From Centropus unirufus (Eukaryota > Chordata > Aves > Cuculiformes > Centropidae), in NCBI GenBank assembly GCA_013397695.1, contig VYZI01000084.1:929655-993654 (forward strand): DNA of 64,000 nucleotides, given 5' to 3'. The notes under the pieces were generated by a model. It saw only the letters and a list, made by a program, of their open reading frames with translations, ran no database searches and had not been told where the DNA came from. Shown in pieces: positions 51,781 through 64,000 of this stretch (position 1 is the first letter of the stretch; the number at the start of each line of letters is the position of its first letter). A program made the translations under genes and the position numbers.

Positions 51781-53660
51781 TGTCTTTTTCCAGGGCTGCG
51801 ACTGATCCTAAGTCAGGTATACATTCCTATTCATTGCCCTGAAAGCAAGTATGTGAAAAACTTCAGCAAGGCTTTGTACCACTAATGCTAAGTTTTGTAT
51901 ACTGCAATGTAGGACAAGGTAGCTATTGGAGAAAAGCAACTGAATTATGTTAGGTAAGACCAAGTAGGAGTATAACTGCTCACAGCGTCTTTGCCGAATG
52001 GATCCCTTCATCCAAGCTTGCACTTACCTAATACCTTTTCATGACTTCCTGGATAACAGTAAATTCTGTGCAGGTCCCTTGAATCCCAAGAGGGAGTAAA
52101 AATGCTGTTTCTCTTTCCATTGCCTCTGAAGCTTAGCTGCTGCTCTGATCTTTGCTCATTTTAGGGTCTTGCTCTTCTTGCACTCATGTGATAGTGTCTC
52201 CCATAAAGCCCTTCCTTGCTCTGTCTTACAGTCATTCAGTGGTAAGCAGGGAAGAAACAATTCCCCTTTCATCCTCCTGCCTTACCTTATGTCTCCTATG
52301 TGGATGGGTAGCCTTGCCCTCTGTTTTCCAGTCCCAGTCCTTTTCTCAGAACATAATGGCTGCTAAATGTGAATAAACAACTGAGGCGCATACTGTCTTT
52401 TCTTGGGGCTGTAAGCACTTCTAGAGCCCAAATAACATATGAATGTTAATACAATGACTATAACGGTATAATAAAAGCAAAAAAAATGTCCTCAGGAGAA
52501 AGATAATCTAACTTCAAAAGCAATTCCCATCAGTAACAAAATGCTGAGAGACAATTAGGATTACTTTAATAAGATTACTTGCTTATTGCCATTTATTTCT
52601 GTGGGTTAGCATAATGCAGCTTCACCTTCACTCTTTTTCAGTGTCTCAGATGATTCTCACCTGAGCTTTAGCAGGCCAAGCTGGTTTGTGAACTTGGAGC
52701 TCACATGCTTTCCTGTGGGATCCAGTATAACCCTATTAGCACCTACTCCTTGTTTTCCTTCCTTCCCTACCCTTGCAGGCATTCTGTCACTGTAATGTTG
52801 GTTTGGCATGCCCTGTGACTTCATATCCATGTTGGAAAAGGCAGGAATGGGAGGACATGGAAGGGTGAGGAAAGCTGATGCCTTTGTGGAGATGGAAGGA
52901 AGTCAGGAAAATAATTATAAGGTTAGTGTTGTAAGACAAAGGCAGAGATTTGGTGATTATGAAGGCTCTTTAAAATCCAGATTTATCCAGCAGACCAGGG
53001 AGAGTTGTATATAGGCTTAGTAAGGCAGCACGGCGTAAAGAGTTCCCTGGATTCCGGGAGCCCCTTAACCCAGCCCCCGGATCATGACCTTCTCACTCCA
53101 TCTTCAATCCTATCATGTCCCTCTGGCACATGAGTTCCAGAGCTTAATCAGTGGGGCATGCAGTAGTCCTGCACTTGGGTGGAGAGTCTTCGAGGAGGTG
53201 GGCATATGCTCAGTGGGGGGCAAGGCTAGTACAATTGAGGGCTGCAGGTGGTAAAATGTGGAGAATGTTGAAAACACGTGATGCCTTTGAAGAGACCACA
53301 TTATATAGCACCAGGGATAAGCATGTCAGCTTTGCGCATGAAGGGCAGTTATTCTCTTGTGTTGGAGGCTGCCATGGGAAAAAGTAACTACCTGCTTTTG
53401 CTTGTGAGGGTATCTGTATAGATAAGTTAATGTACAAATAGATATATATGCAGATACAGAAACAGTTTTGTTCAAACAGACAAATGTGTAGCCCCTAATG
53501 TCTGGAAGACAAAAAAGGCTCTTCTTGAACTTACTAGAGATCTCATCCAGGGTAGGTCTCAGCCTACATCTCACTTGCCTTGCTTTGCCTGCACAGCAGA
53601 AAAATAGGACCTTCTTCATTATTCTTGGTGAAAGTGAAAAAGAATGAGGACGGTGGAAAT

Positions 53661-55414
53661 AAATAAAACAGGTTTAATCATAAAACATGTACATATTTAT
53701 AGATAGGGGAAGGGATGTGGTCTGAAAGGTGCTACCCTAGCAACAGGAATAAAAGAACAGTGTATTTTACCAGTCAATATACAGTACCGATGAAAGGTGG
53801 AGCCGATAAATGAGTATGGGATTTTGAGTCCCAGCAGTTTTTTTTGCAGACAACCATCATTCTTGGTTTCCTATCAAATTATAAGATGAACCAGCTCATA
53901 GGTCTGCCCAGGGTACAGCAAGGTAGGTACAACCAAGAACAGAATTTGAAGGTGAAGGAGGGGGTATATATTTGGAGCTTGTTCTGAGGTATGTATAGCG
54001 CATATACACCACTGTTGCATACAGTTTTGGGGCCATGCTTTGGCCACAGCTATGCATGAACACATTTCATTCCAGTCAGTGAGAGTGGTAAGCGCACATT
54101 TGAGAGAATACACTTGGCTTTGAGGACACACAGGAGCACACTGAACAACAAAGCCAGAAGCAGAACAGGGACAAAGTTGACAACAAGAAAGCCTGGACTG
54201 GGCTGAGAAAGGGAAGAAGTGAATCTTGCCCCCCAGATCTATCTGACCAGCCAGTTCATGCCTGTTTGGGAAAATTTTCTGAACTACTTCAGCATTTTAA
54301 AGGCTTCCACCAAGAAAACCTTTGTCAGACAACAGGGAAAACCACAAACAAAATGATTAGAGGCATGTTAACAGAGGAAATCTGGTGGAGCTGGTCCTAC
54401 AATCATTGAGTCCTCGGTTTTGAAGGAAAACCTAATCCTGCCTCTGAAGGGATCTAAGCAAACATAAATCTGGTCAGTCTCAGCTGACAGAGACAGAGGA
54501 TGAAACCACTGCTCCAGTAGTCAGTAAGGCAAAGGATGGCATTTGTACTATGGTATTCAGAGTTGTTGTGGCTGCTTTGAGGAACAATATCACATCGGGC
54601 TTGAAAAGCAGTCAAATATATTGGCTTTTTGCAGAACAATTTCACTTTCCATCAATGTACATATTGTATAATTTCACAGATGAAAACCACCTTTCACGAC
54701 TAGAAAGTAGACACTGTTTTGATATCAAATACACTTGCCATCTGATTTTGCTAAGAACTCATCCCCAGACAATAAAAAACAAATCCCAAATCAAATCTAT
54801 AATACAAAACAATGTTCATGTCAATGCCAATTGATAACTGTCCCAGCAAACATAAAATCAAAACCTTAATGCAGATCCTCTCAGAAGTGAGTCATGTATT
54901 CATATATAGAGTCTGCTCCCAATCTGGGAAATCTCAGTAAGTCCACTGTCCTTTGAAATTCAAGTCCAGTTTTTAAAGGAATGTTCAACCCTTGCATGCA
55001 CACATACACAAAGATACACACATGTACACACATAACCTCCTCTCTCAGCAAGAGCTGAATGCTGGGTAACACTTTAGGCCTTCTGTGCATTTTTCACCTA
55101 CTTTCTTTGTAGGGATGAGGTTGAAATTTCTTTACTTCTTAAGTCTGTATTCTTTAAACAAGAAGGGGAAAGAAGAATTACATTACGAAGACAGAGGAAT
55201 GCACTCTTATCTCAGGCATATGATTTTTCCCAGTCATTTACTAGGACGATGTTATTTACATTTGTGACTGAGCAGAATCTGCAGGAAGAGTTATCCTTTC
55301 TCCATGTTGGCTTTTCTCAAGGAACCCCATGAGCCCATTCTGTGCTTCCACAGACCATGTTTCTTTAAGGCACTGCATGTGGATGATGACTTCAGACAGA
55401 AGCGCAAGCCCCCT
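53661..55414 (-). other. RASD2: Probable 3' UTR of RASD2
   Basis: About 1.75 kb of unique DNA between the RASD2 stop codon and the first plausible minus-strand poly(A) signal (53673-53678). No repeat is seen in it except a CA-rich patch at 54995-55032. Length is inferred; a longer UTR ending near 52580 is possible. Confidence 0.4.
53673..53678 (-). terminator. RASD2: Candidate poly(A) signal of RASD2
   Basis: On the minus strand this reads ATTAAA, the commonest variant signal. A TGTA word, the CFIm-type upstream element, lies just 5' of it (in ATGTACATGT) and a T-rich run follows. No canonical AATAAA on this strand lies between the stop codon and here that I could find. Confidence 0.4.
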
Positions 55415-55944
55415 TCACTGGATTGTGCATTTCTCTCTCTCTCTTGACTGACCTTCCCTGAGAACTTTTGATTTTATATACTTCAGGTCACTGTTGACAC
55501 TTGGCCGACGAGCAAAAGGGGAGATCATACCATAGGCGTCCATATCCTTGACTCGGCGCATCCGGAAGGATTTCTGTTGGAAGGTGTCGCCATACTGGAT
55601 GGAGATTTTCCTGTGGAGGGCAGGGCTCATCTCATGAGGTAGCTTGGCCATGCTGAAGAGGACATAGAACATCTCATCCACATTGGTATTCTTCTTGGCT
55701 GAAACTTCGAAGTAAGCACAGTTTTCATCGCTGGAGACAAGGTTCTCACCTTCATCTGAGCGCACCTTGCGGCACATTTCACTATGGTCATTTTTGTTGC
55801 CACAGATGACCATGGGTAGGTCAGCCGATTCCTTGGTCTTGTTCTTCAGGCAGGATTTTACCTCGAGAATCTGTTTCTGAAGCCTCTTGACTTCATCAAA
55901 AGATTCTCGGTTGTCCAAGCTGAATACCAGGATGAAAACATCCC
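55415..55944 (-). CDS. RASD2: RASD2 coding exon 2
   Basis: It encodes residues 91 (last two bases of Gly) to 266 and the stop TGA (55417-55415). The acceptor reads TTGCAG|GG on the minus strand. The exon carries the G4 and G5 motifs, the Rhes-specific C-terminal extension and the CTIQ box for farnesylation. Confidence 0.97.
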
Positions 55945-57737
55945 CTGCAATTAAAAAAGGATACTGTAAAGGCTTGTTGGTCACAGCCTGTGTCGAAGTA
56001 GCTGATTTGAAAAAGCACTAGGCTTATTTGCTATCTCTTTCCCATAGGATTTATTTGTCTTTTTCAATCTGTTCACTCAGCTGTACATTAATTACAGTTC
56101 TTCTGATTCAACTCCCCACACCTTTCTGTAGCGTTACGGAAAAGACTTGTGATTGTGATGTTACTTCAGCCATACCCGATAGTGTGTTTCTGGCTTGCAC
56201 TGGACTTGCAAATTATTTTCCATTTTTCTCTCTTTTGTAAACATGTTTCTATCTCAGCTCTGCTGCATTGCTATTTTATTATTTTTCTTTTCATTTTTAT
56301 CTGTGTAAAACAGTCGGCTGTGACACCAGGAAGAGTGAGGAGCTAGTAGTCACTCAGCCTTGGCTTTTTGATTACACAATACATGAAACAACACCTGAAC
56401 TCAAGTTTTACAGCTAGTCAGTCCCAAATGCCTAATTCAGGAATGAAAGGTTGCCCCATGCACAGTGTGCTGCTGTTATTTCATTTGCTCAGGAGAAACA
56501 GACCATGGAAAAAAAGAAATACATAAATGACACAGATCACCCAGCATTTCCTTTTGACATTTCCTGACTTACAATTCCTTTTGCAGGCATAAAATAATGC
56601 AAATCACTGCCTCTTGGATGACATTCATGTGGAACATGCTAAGAGAGCTTCTGGGAACAAAAGCTTACGTCCATATCCCAGAACCTGGCCCTCGGACCTC
56701 ACTGAACGTGGATTCTATCCAGGTCAGATGTGAACATCATGTTTCACTAGCTAGTTAGAAGGGTAGATAGCAAATTCAGAAAATAGATTCCTTGTGAGCT
56801 GTGTCTGGATATATCTCCACAGTCACTTTCATAGTAAGAGAATGCATTTTAGCTCACAATAGAAATTGCTTGAAAATTAAAACATATAAAATGAGTTCAA
56901 CATTTTCCATTTTTCTTCTTCAAATTATTTGATTAACCATAGACTAAGAGAAGGGGTAAAAGTAGAATTGTTCTTCTATTGGACTATCAAATCAAGGGAA
57001 TCGGGCTGAAAATTTTAGGAAAAAAAAACAGTTTTCTTGGCTTGAATCCCCAGCCTGTGCATTTTACATTTGTTTTCCACTGCTTGTGTTTTATAATGAC
57101 ATGCTTATTTTGTCCCTTGCTGCTGTTTATGCCTACAAGATTTTATTCAGGCATTCATTTGTGAGTGCAATAAAAAAATACAGAGCAGGAGTGGAAGGCA
57201 TAAGGGAGATAAACTAGGGAAAAATCTTAAATTCAAACCTTCACCCAGCAGACTTCTCTGTGGTTAATGCACTCCCTATAATGCCTGGAGCATCCAGGAC
57301 AGGAAATATCTCTCTAAACAAGTCCATCTTGCAACAAACTCAAGCAACCTCTTTAGCCACCGCCCAAGAAACAGTCATCTCCAGGCCACAGTTTTCAAGC
57401 TAATGTCAGTTCTCATGATCTCTCACCCACCATTCCCTACCCGCAAATTTCCCCCAACTTTCTCACCTGTCAGAATGGAAAGCCTCCTCATAGCAGGGAA
57501 AGGGTGATTCCCAGATGTGTCCAGGATGTCCAGCTGATACATGTCTCCCCGGATGTTGTAGACCTTGCGATGAAAATCCTCAATGGTGGGAGTGTACTGG
57601 TCCTCAAACCGGCCATTGAGAAAGCGTGAAACAATGGAGCTTTTCCCCACCTTGGAGGCTCCCAGCACTACCATGCGGTAGGAGTTCTTGGCTGGCACAT
57701 TCAAAGTGCAGTTTCCACCAGACATGGTCTTCATCAT
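55415..57737 (-). CDS. RASD2: RASD2 / Rhes, Ras-like GTPase (two coding exons)
   Basis: RASD2 is a prenylated small GTPase of the dexamethasone-induced Ras group, enriched in striatum. It modulates G-protein-coupled signalling, including dopamine and opioid receptor pathways, and is reported to act as a SUMO E3-like factor. Exons 57737-57467 and 55944-55415 join into 266 codons plus TGA, the mammalian length. Motifs: P-loop GASKVGKS (26-33), switch I YTPTIEDF (48-55), DTSGN (73-77), NKND (140-143), SAK (172-174), a long basic C-terminal extension from about residue 185 (RKISIQYG, RMRRVKDMDAYG), and the CaaX box CTIQ (263-266). DTSGN in place of the DTAGQ of classical Ras is normal for this family. 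The sequence is very close to human RASD2 and clearly not RASD1. ATG choice: MMKTM..., matching the human start; the frame above it is closed by a splice acceptor. Confidence 0.97.
55945..57466 (-). other. RASD2: RASD2 coding intron (1,522 bases)
   Basis: On the minus strand it runs from GTGAGA to TTGCAG and interrupts Gly91 after its first base (phase 1). It is AT-rich, with no repeat recognised. RASD1 has an intron at the equivalent place, so this is the ancestral structure. Confidence 0.93.
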
Positions 57738-57746
57738 TGCTTGGTC
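57467..57746 (-). CDS. RASD2: RASD2 coding exon 1 with 9 bases of 5' UTR
   Basis: On the minus strand the exon starts after TTCTTCTTTCAG with GACCAAGCA, then ATGATGAAG at 57737. It encodes residues 1-90 and the first base of Gly91, including the P-loop and switch regions. The pyrimidine-rich acceptor directly upstream shows that transcription begins in another, non-coding exon at higher coordinates. Confidence 0.95.
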
Positions 57747-60700
57747 CTGAAAGAAGAAATGACAGAGTTGGAGGAAAGACCAGAAACTAGATGGATTAAG
57801 GCAGCTCCTTACCAAAGGCTTCCCAAAGAACACCCTGCAGCACGGTCTTGGTTAGTAGATCAATGGTTCATACAGAAATCTTTTCATTGGAAAAGCTTAA
57901 TTTTTTTCAGTCTCATTTCCAGGGCGTGGGTTGGGGGTTTTTTTTGTTGAGGTTTTTTCTTTTCTTTTAAAGTCATATCAAAATGAAGGCATTTACACTG
58001 AAAAGTAGCACCATTTTGAACCGCAATTTGCTATTTCATTTAAGCATTAAGGGCTAATTTTAACAGCTGTGTTTCAACTTAAACACCAGGTTCCTTCTCA
58101 CCATCTGCGTCACTTAAACATTACCAGATTTTTCAGTAGAGCTTGGTTCTCATTTATGTACATAAACACAGAGGTCAGATTTCTCAATATGTTGCATCCC
58201 CTGCAGCTGTCATTAGGACCTAGACTGCTTCATTGGGTTGTCTAAATAGGAACCGTGTACAATACTAATTTTGAGATCAACCAAAAGTCAGAAAGAAACA
58301 AAAATCATGCTTGACGGTCTGTGGAAGACAGACAACCCCATAGCTTTAAATAGTTGGTCCCATACAAAGTTCATTGCTGATGCCCGGAGTCTGAGCCACA
58401 AAACAGAACTATCTAACGATAAATTCTAAGATCTTTGCCTTCAGTGACCTTCTAGAAGGCAGTTTTTGATGTTGCCGTTTGCACCGGTAATGTGGGAACT
58501 CGCTATAAGCAAACAATCAGCAACAGGGTGGCTGGCAACGGATGGAGCTGCAGAGATGTTTCATAGAAGTATAAGTCTTTATACATCCACAGCATGTGTG
58601 ACACAATCTGTGGGTGCTAAGTACAAGCAGGAGAAAAGACGAAGGACAGCCATTTTAAATAGCTGTTCGACAAGATTTCCAAGCACTGACAACTAAAATG
58701 AGTCTTGACCTTGGAGACCGCATTTTGACATAGTGCTCAGAAGCAGGGAACTTTGATAGAAGTAAAAAAGGGTTGCTCAGACATTCTTCATGTATCAGTT
58801 CAAATGAATTGTGCGCTGAAAGGAAAAACAATAGCCCTGTGTAGGGAAAGTTAAACGTTAAAGGAAAAAAAAAAGCATATTTTTGACTGAGTTTGTTTTG
58901 GTTACTGGGACCTTATTAAAGCATAATCAGCTTCCTGCTGTCCTGTTTATTTAACTTAGGTGTTGTTTATTTAATATTACAAAGTGAGTGCTTTATGTAC
59001 ACTGAAAGATCATTTCTAGGTCCAGATCTAGATTCCTATCTTTCTCTCAAGTGATTTTGTCTCCCAAGCATTTATATAGCTGACAGTTATCTCAGTCCAA
59101 AGCTTAAAGTCTTTTTTACTTTGTTTAACATGTGGTAAGTAACAAAGCAGTGGTGAAGATACAGTCCCAGCTAAATAAAGTAATCTCTGGAATTCTGATC
59201 CAGCATCATTAGAAGTGCTGTGCTATAGCCCAAGGCAACAGCAAAACACTGCTCTTTATTATTATTGCTATAATTTGCTACACGCCAATAGCACATTCAG
59301 CCCTATCTAAAGCACAAAGGAAAATGCAGTGCTTTCCTCAGAGTAGCTTACATTCTGAATTATATTCAGCGGGCAAGACAGCATAATATTAGAGCCAGAC
59401 AGTAATGTCAGAACATAACTTTGGATAGACATGCACACATGCAGACTTGTGGTACTATTGGGATTGCTGTGGCGGGAACAACAGTAAGGAGCACACCTGA
59501 TATTTGGACTGGAATCTGTGTTTTATTTAGAACAGGACCCAGATCCAACAGTTGAGAAACACCAAATGCAATCTCTGAAATGACACTGCCACATAGCCTG
59601 GGTCAGCCCTTTCTCACACAGCCAGCCAATACTCTCTAGCATCCATGGGCAGACACATGGTGATAGAGCTGCTTTGGGATGCTTCCTTTCACCCTCTCAT
59701 AGCTGGCAGAGAAAAGCAGGGAGATAGGTCTTGTGAGAGATACTACAAACTTCTCTACAGCCCAGATTCAAAATTTATAAAAGAGTCAGATCTTCAGGCT
59801 GGGCTGCACCAGTATAGATGCATGAGGGCAAGAGGACCATATTGGTTCACACCTGTTGAAGATCAGTTTTGTACAACTTGGTGCAGCATCATCTGGGAGT
59901 GAGCACAGGTTTTTTTTTTTTTAGCAAATTCCTTAGATTTCCTAAACAGAACGTGAACACCGGGGAGCTGATCCTGGCCAGTAGCATTACAAGCCCGAAT
60001 CCCACAAATTATACTGCAGTCAGATAACCACCTAATGGCTGGTGGTCAGACAAGCTACTATCACACAAAAAAGGAGGTGGGCTGTGCCCTCACAGGTGCT
60101 TGAAAGGTTATTTTTGCCACTTTATTATAAAAGGCACTTCTGTCCTCTGTCTTGAAATGAATTCCATGGCTTTGGACCTCAGTTAATGGCACTGTATGCT
60201 AAACAGCTTGAGAAAGAATTGCCACCACAGCTGGCCGCAGATGGGGGGAATGAGGCAGAGGGGAACTGATTGAGTACTCACACAAATAGGATGTATGAAC
60301 AGACTCCAGGACTCCTGCCTTCCAGGCTCTTTCTCCTTCCCACCTTTCCTCACCCTTGCATCTCTGGCCAATAAATCACACTGCCTCCCACTCTATCAAA
60401 GGCAAAATCCAGCATGCAGACACATGCTCATGCCAGGAGGCTTTACCCCAGGGATGTGGATGCCCTGAAGGGGAAGAAGGGGTGTGAGGACATGCAGATT
60501 TCAATATATTAGATAGTCACTTTATGCCCTCCTTGTTCCACCTGTCAAGGCATTCAGTCAAGAGGACTCTTGTGCTTTCCTAACTGCATTTCATTTTACA
60601 CAAAGTCAAAATATGCTTTTCAACACTTTGATTCATGCAGTTGCCACTCATCTCATCACCTCTGCTAACAATCTGACTCAGTGTGCTCCTAAACTGGGAG

Positions 60701-63700
60701 CTTAAATTTGTGTTTTGTGCTCTCTCTTCTTATCCTCCCATTCCGGTTTTCCTCTAGTTCAATATAATTTGTCTTATTTCCTTCCCAGAAAAGGAATGAA
60801 ACTTCATCCTTCACACCCGGGGTAGGGGTGGGGAGAGCACAGGACTCATACATTGAAGCAGATTAAAGGCAGAAGAAAAGAAACAGAAAGACACCACATG
60901 TTCACGTACTAAATAAAGCAAAATCAATCAGAAGAGAATGAGGAGACAAACAGCCTCCAGCTGGCTTTAATCTACATCTTTGCCTTCCAGTTTATTAAAT
61001 GCTTAAGTATAGATTAATTCCCAGTGCTATCTTCTGCTCTATGCACTGGCTTGATGCTAGAAACTTTACATTAGTATTTTATGTTGATACAGCACAGGGT
61101 TTTAAAATGTCATAGAAATGTAGGTAATGAGTGCTATCTCTTCTTAATAAATGGAAAGACACACACACCCGGAGAGACCTGAAACAGCTGTCCAAAATTA
61201 ACATTAAGCCAAATTTCTTTTGACTCTCTATGTCACCTTCCACATGCACTGTTTATTTCATAGGGAGACATTGAAGTGAATGACAATGCCCTGCTTTTGC
61301 ATGCTCTGAAGAGCGAGCACTTGTCTGAATTCCAGTCAGATGCTGACAAATTTCATCCTGGAGAGAGATATCTAAGGAAGACATTCTTCATTCAACTTGC
61401 CTAGAGATTTTACACCTTAGTTTTCCATCCTCCCATCAGGGGGCACGCTCCCTACCACTCCCTACCCATGAACAGATTTCTGAACTACCTCTCTTGCACT
61501 CCATAGTCTTAAGATACTGTTTGTGTTTCTGATTGCCATCCCAATGTAATTCACTGCATCCAGCTAAAACAGGCATAGGCAAACTGTACCATACATAACA
61601 GACCTGTCACTTGTTAATCACTACTAATATCCCTGTTATTTTCATGCACACCACGATCACTCCCATGGGTTGTTTGTTTTCTACTTTCCCCCCCTACTTC
61701 ATGCTACTTTCTTACCTCTCTTTCCTTGGAGGAGCAGTCCTGGGTCTTGGTGCAGTCTGATGAAGCTGATAATTTTAATCAGAGGCAGCTGCTGATGTAC
61801 AAGGTTGTTGTTCTGTGGCTCCCACACTGCTTGCTCTGGGCTCAGTTCTTCACCGATATTTCCTGGGAACTAAGCAGGATTGGGAAGGATTGCAGGTCTC
61901 CACAGGGTGTTCCCCCATGGATGGTAAGTACTGGATCAGGTGAACAACATGGGCTAAAGATCTCAGAGCCAGTGATAGCTTTTCCCTTTGCTGAAATGAG
62001 CTCTTCTCCTCACAGCCTCAGTTCAAGAGAAGGAGACGCAGAGTCTCTCCCACTCCCACTGGCTTTTCTTGCAAGTTGCACTTCGCTGGCTCTCCTGAGG
62101 GGAAGGTGTTTCTGGAGAAACACCTAGTCATTCAGGGTCATGGGTACATCCAGCTGGCCCACCCTGCCTCTGTGCTGCCTCAGACCCTATGGGGATATTT
62201 CAATGAAGGCATAAAAGTTGTCTTTAGCAAATCTACACCTCCCCAGATCTTGCCTGGCACTCCCCCCTCATGAGCTTCTTCTCTTATGGTCTGCAATTTG
62301 CTTTAGAATATTTGCTTCCTAGGACAGAAGGGGCTTTTCTTTGCATTCACCAATAAGTCTGGCTTCTCCCCTCCCTGCCTTTCTCCCTCTCACTCTCACA
62401 ACTACTGGCAAATTGCAGATTTTCCTTCTGTAGGACTCACAGATAATTGGCTCAACTCCTCCCTTGAAGTCAGTGTCAGGGGAAGGAGGGGTGCTGAGGG
62501 GGTGGGATTTTGTGCCTATTGAAAAAAATCTTTTCTTTTCTCCTCTGAACAGAAAGTTTACATGCATTGCAGACTGCGCATTCCCCGTATTTTCCACCAG
62601 AGACCTGTATGTATGCATGTGTGGGGAATGGGTTAATGCATGTGTATAAGAGACACAGAGACTTCACTTACTTTTGCAAGCTGTGGTTTCATAAGCTGTT
62701 TCTACATGCTTTATACTTCTGTGCTGATCGCTTCTTCTAAACAGAAGTGGACTGACTCATTTCCCAAGTTGGGGCTTTCTGTCCATAATTCTTGTAACTA
62801 TTCTGCTGTACTAAGTGTTTCCTCCCATTCCTTCAACCTTGAATTCATTATATTGGGATTACCGGTTGGCTTGATTAAGAAATAAGAATAATGTGTAACT
62901 GGTGTTCATTCACAAATATTTAAATAAATGAAAAACTAAACTAGAACTGGGTAATAAAAATATAAAAAAGGTCAAACTAACTGAAAATAAAAGAGACTGA
63001 GAGTCAGAAGAAGAAGAGAAATGAAGAAAAATTAGGGTTAATTCAATGATTTTGTTCAATTCTAAGTGAAAAATTTTGTTTGCAGTTTATTTCACTATTT
63101 ATTGACTATTCTTTTTCCTTTTTCAGCTGAAGTAATAGTTTAGATATACAAGTCTATTTTAAAAAAAAAGATTGATTTTGAAACATTCAAAATTAAATAT
63201 TTCAGCATTTCCCACTTAAAACTCCTAATCAGAAGGGAAAATAAAAGTGGAAGAAAAACACTCAGAATTTTGAAGATATTTTGACAATAAGAAAATGTAA
63301 GGGAGGCACAATCTCCCAAATCTGAATATAACTTCAGGTCTCCCATAAACCTCTGTTTCTTTGAGCATATTTAATCTTCATTGAACATAAAGATTCCTCC
63401 ACATAGTTTGTCTGTTTCCTCTCCTGTTCCTCTCCTGCTGTTGAGGAGGTTGCTGGGGCTGTTGCAGAAACATGACCTGGCACCTCTGTGCTGGTGGACT
63501 TCGAAGGCCATAACACAGGCTATGAGTTGCGTCCTGCTGTAACCATCTGTGAGAGGCAGCAGCTCCCACTAAAGTCAGGGCTGAGCTGGGGGTGGATTTG
63601 GGGCTCCCAGGCAAACACGATGGCAAAGCATCATTGATTGATTGAATTTGGGTAACAGCAGTTCCTGCAGACAACTTTAGTTTTGGGAAGGAAGAGAACA

Positions 63701-64000
63701 GCTCAGCCCAGCACCATTGGAACTCTTTAGTAGTAATGATCTGAAGTGAGCTCTTCTCAGGCCACAGTACCAGGACTTTGTCACCTCCTGAATCTTTCCT
63801 CTTTGGTAGAGTAGACTGGTAGTTTTATGACCCAGACAGATTTTTCTTTTTTAAATACAACGTGATGCTTTCCATTTCTAAGTCATTGGCTCAAATTAAA
63901 CTTAGACCAAAAGCTGCCATCTGGGTCACCTGTGACACTTATATCCAGAGTGACCAATGTCCTGGTATCACTGTCATGGGGGGAATTGCTGCAGAAAGTA
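57747..64000. other. Upstream flank or first intron of RASD2
   Basis: This is non-coding DNA, either the 5' non-coding intron of RASD2 or intergenic DNA toward MCM5. I found no CpG island, no TATA-containing promoter I can defend and no MCM5 exon. An old L3-like remnant lies near 59255-59400, and A/T-runs lie near 58863 and 59911. A glutamine-rich minus-strand frame (63674-63378, QQPQQPPQQQ) is caused by a CTG/TTG-type patch at 63425-63470 and is not recognisable as a gene. Confidence 0.5.
59255..59400 (+). repeat. Ancient L3-like repeat remnant
   Basis: 'tttattattattgctataat', then 'acacgccaatagcac', 'agtgctttcctcagagtagc', 'ttacattctgaa' and 'gggcaagacagcataa' follow the order of a sauropsid CR1-L3 type repeat (TTATTATT..., AGCGCC..., GTGCT..., AGAGCTTACAATCT..., AAGACA...). 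Strong divergence marks an old insertion. Confidence 0.45.

Larger units (their letters stand above)
48626..53660. other. Gene desert, last part before RASD2
   Basis: No gene is recognised. Three weak ancient repeat fragments lie near 48745, 50770 and 51670. An open frame of 147 codons (49960-50403, plus) has no family resemblance. An AATAAA on the minus strand at 52592-52597 is a possible distal poly(A) signal for RASD2. Confidence 0.5.

Noticed and set aside
63378..63674. Glutamine-rich minus-strand frame suggestive of a coding polyQ tract
   Set aside because: The Gln run comes from a short CTG/TTG-type patch; no flanking domain or exon boundary supports a gene.
57900..64000. Expected 3' exons of MCM5, by synteny
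   Set aside because: No MCM helicase or winged-helix residues appear in any frame; the gene must lie further right.
1..64000. CRISPR arrays, bacterial operons, tRNA, rRNA, endogenous retrovirus
   Set aside because: No regularly spaced repeats, no tRNA A/B-box pair or rRNA sequence I could recognise, and no gag/pol-like frames or paired LTRs.

Overview
The window looks like nuclear DNA from a bird. It is intron-rich, gene-poor and holds about one short repeat remnant every several kilobases. There are two 5'-truncated CR1 LINE copies ending in or near the CR1 tail octamer, and older remnants resembling L3/MIR-type amniote repeats. The myoglobin it encodes ends in the avian-style EFGFQG and differs at about ten positions from chicken myoglobin as I remember it, so I infer a bird other than chicken. 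I cannot name the species.

Two protein-coding genes are supported. Myoglobin (MB, plus strand, three coding exons between 19881 and 23966) is complete: 154 codons, canonical GT-AG introns, a TATA box with E-boxes just upstream, and a poly(A) signal at 24667. RASD2 (Rhes, minus strand, two coding exons between 57737 and 55415) is also complete: 266 codons, all GTPase motifs and a C-terminal CTIQ prenylation box. The splice acceptor just upstream of its ATG shows that at least one more 5' non-coding exon lies at higher coordinates, probably outside the window or unrecognised in it.

Layout: 1-16.9 kb has no recognisable gene and one CR1 remnant at 4.16 kb. A CpG-rich block at about 17.1-17.7 kb contains two adjacent perfect stem-loops and may be a promoter. 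MB occupies 19.8-24.7 kb. A gene desert of about 29 kb (24.7-53.6 kb) holds a CR1 copy at 33.8 kb, a (TA)11 run, a 20-base assembly gap and several ancient repeat fragments. RASD2 with its probable 3' UTR fills about 53.6-57.75 kb. The rest to 64 kb is non-coding.

MB and RASD2 point toward each other, the same convergent arrangement as on human 22q12.3 (RASD2, MB, then the APOL genes and RBFOX2). I therefore expect RBFOX2 off the left end and MCM5 off the right end; neither is visible here. The genes do not form a pathway: MB stores and buffers oxygen in muscle, and RASD2 is a striatum-enriched Ras-like signalling GTPase. I saw no new biological system. The least explained features are the CpG-rich block with twin stem-loops and the possible regulatory stretches in the desert.
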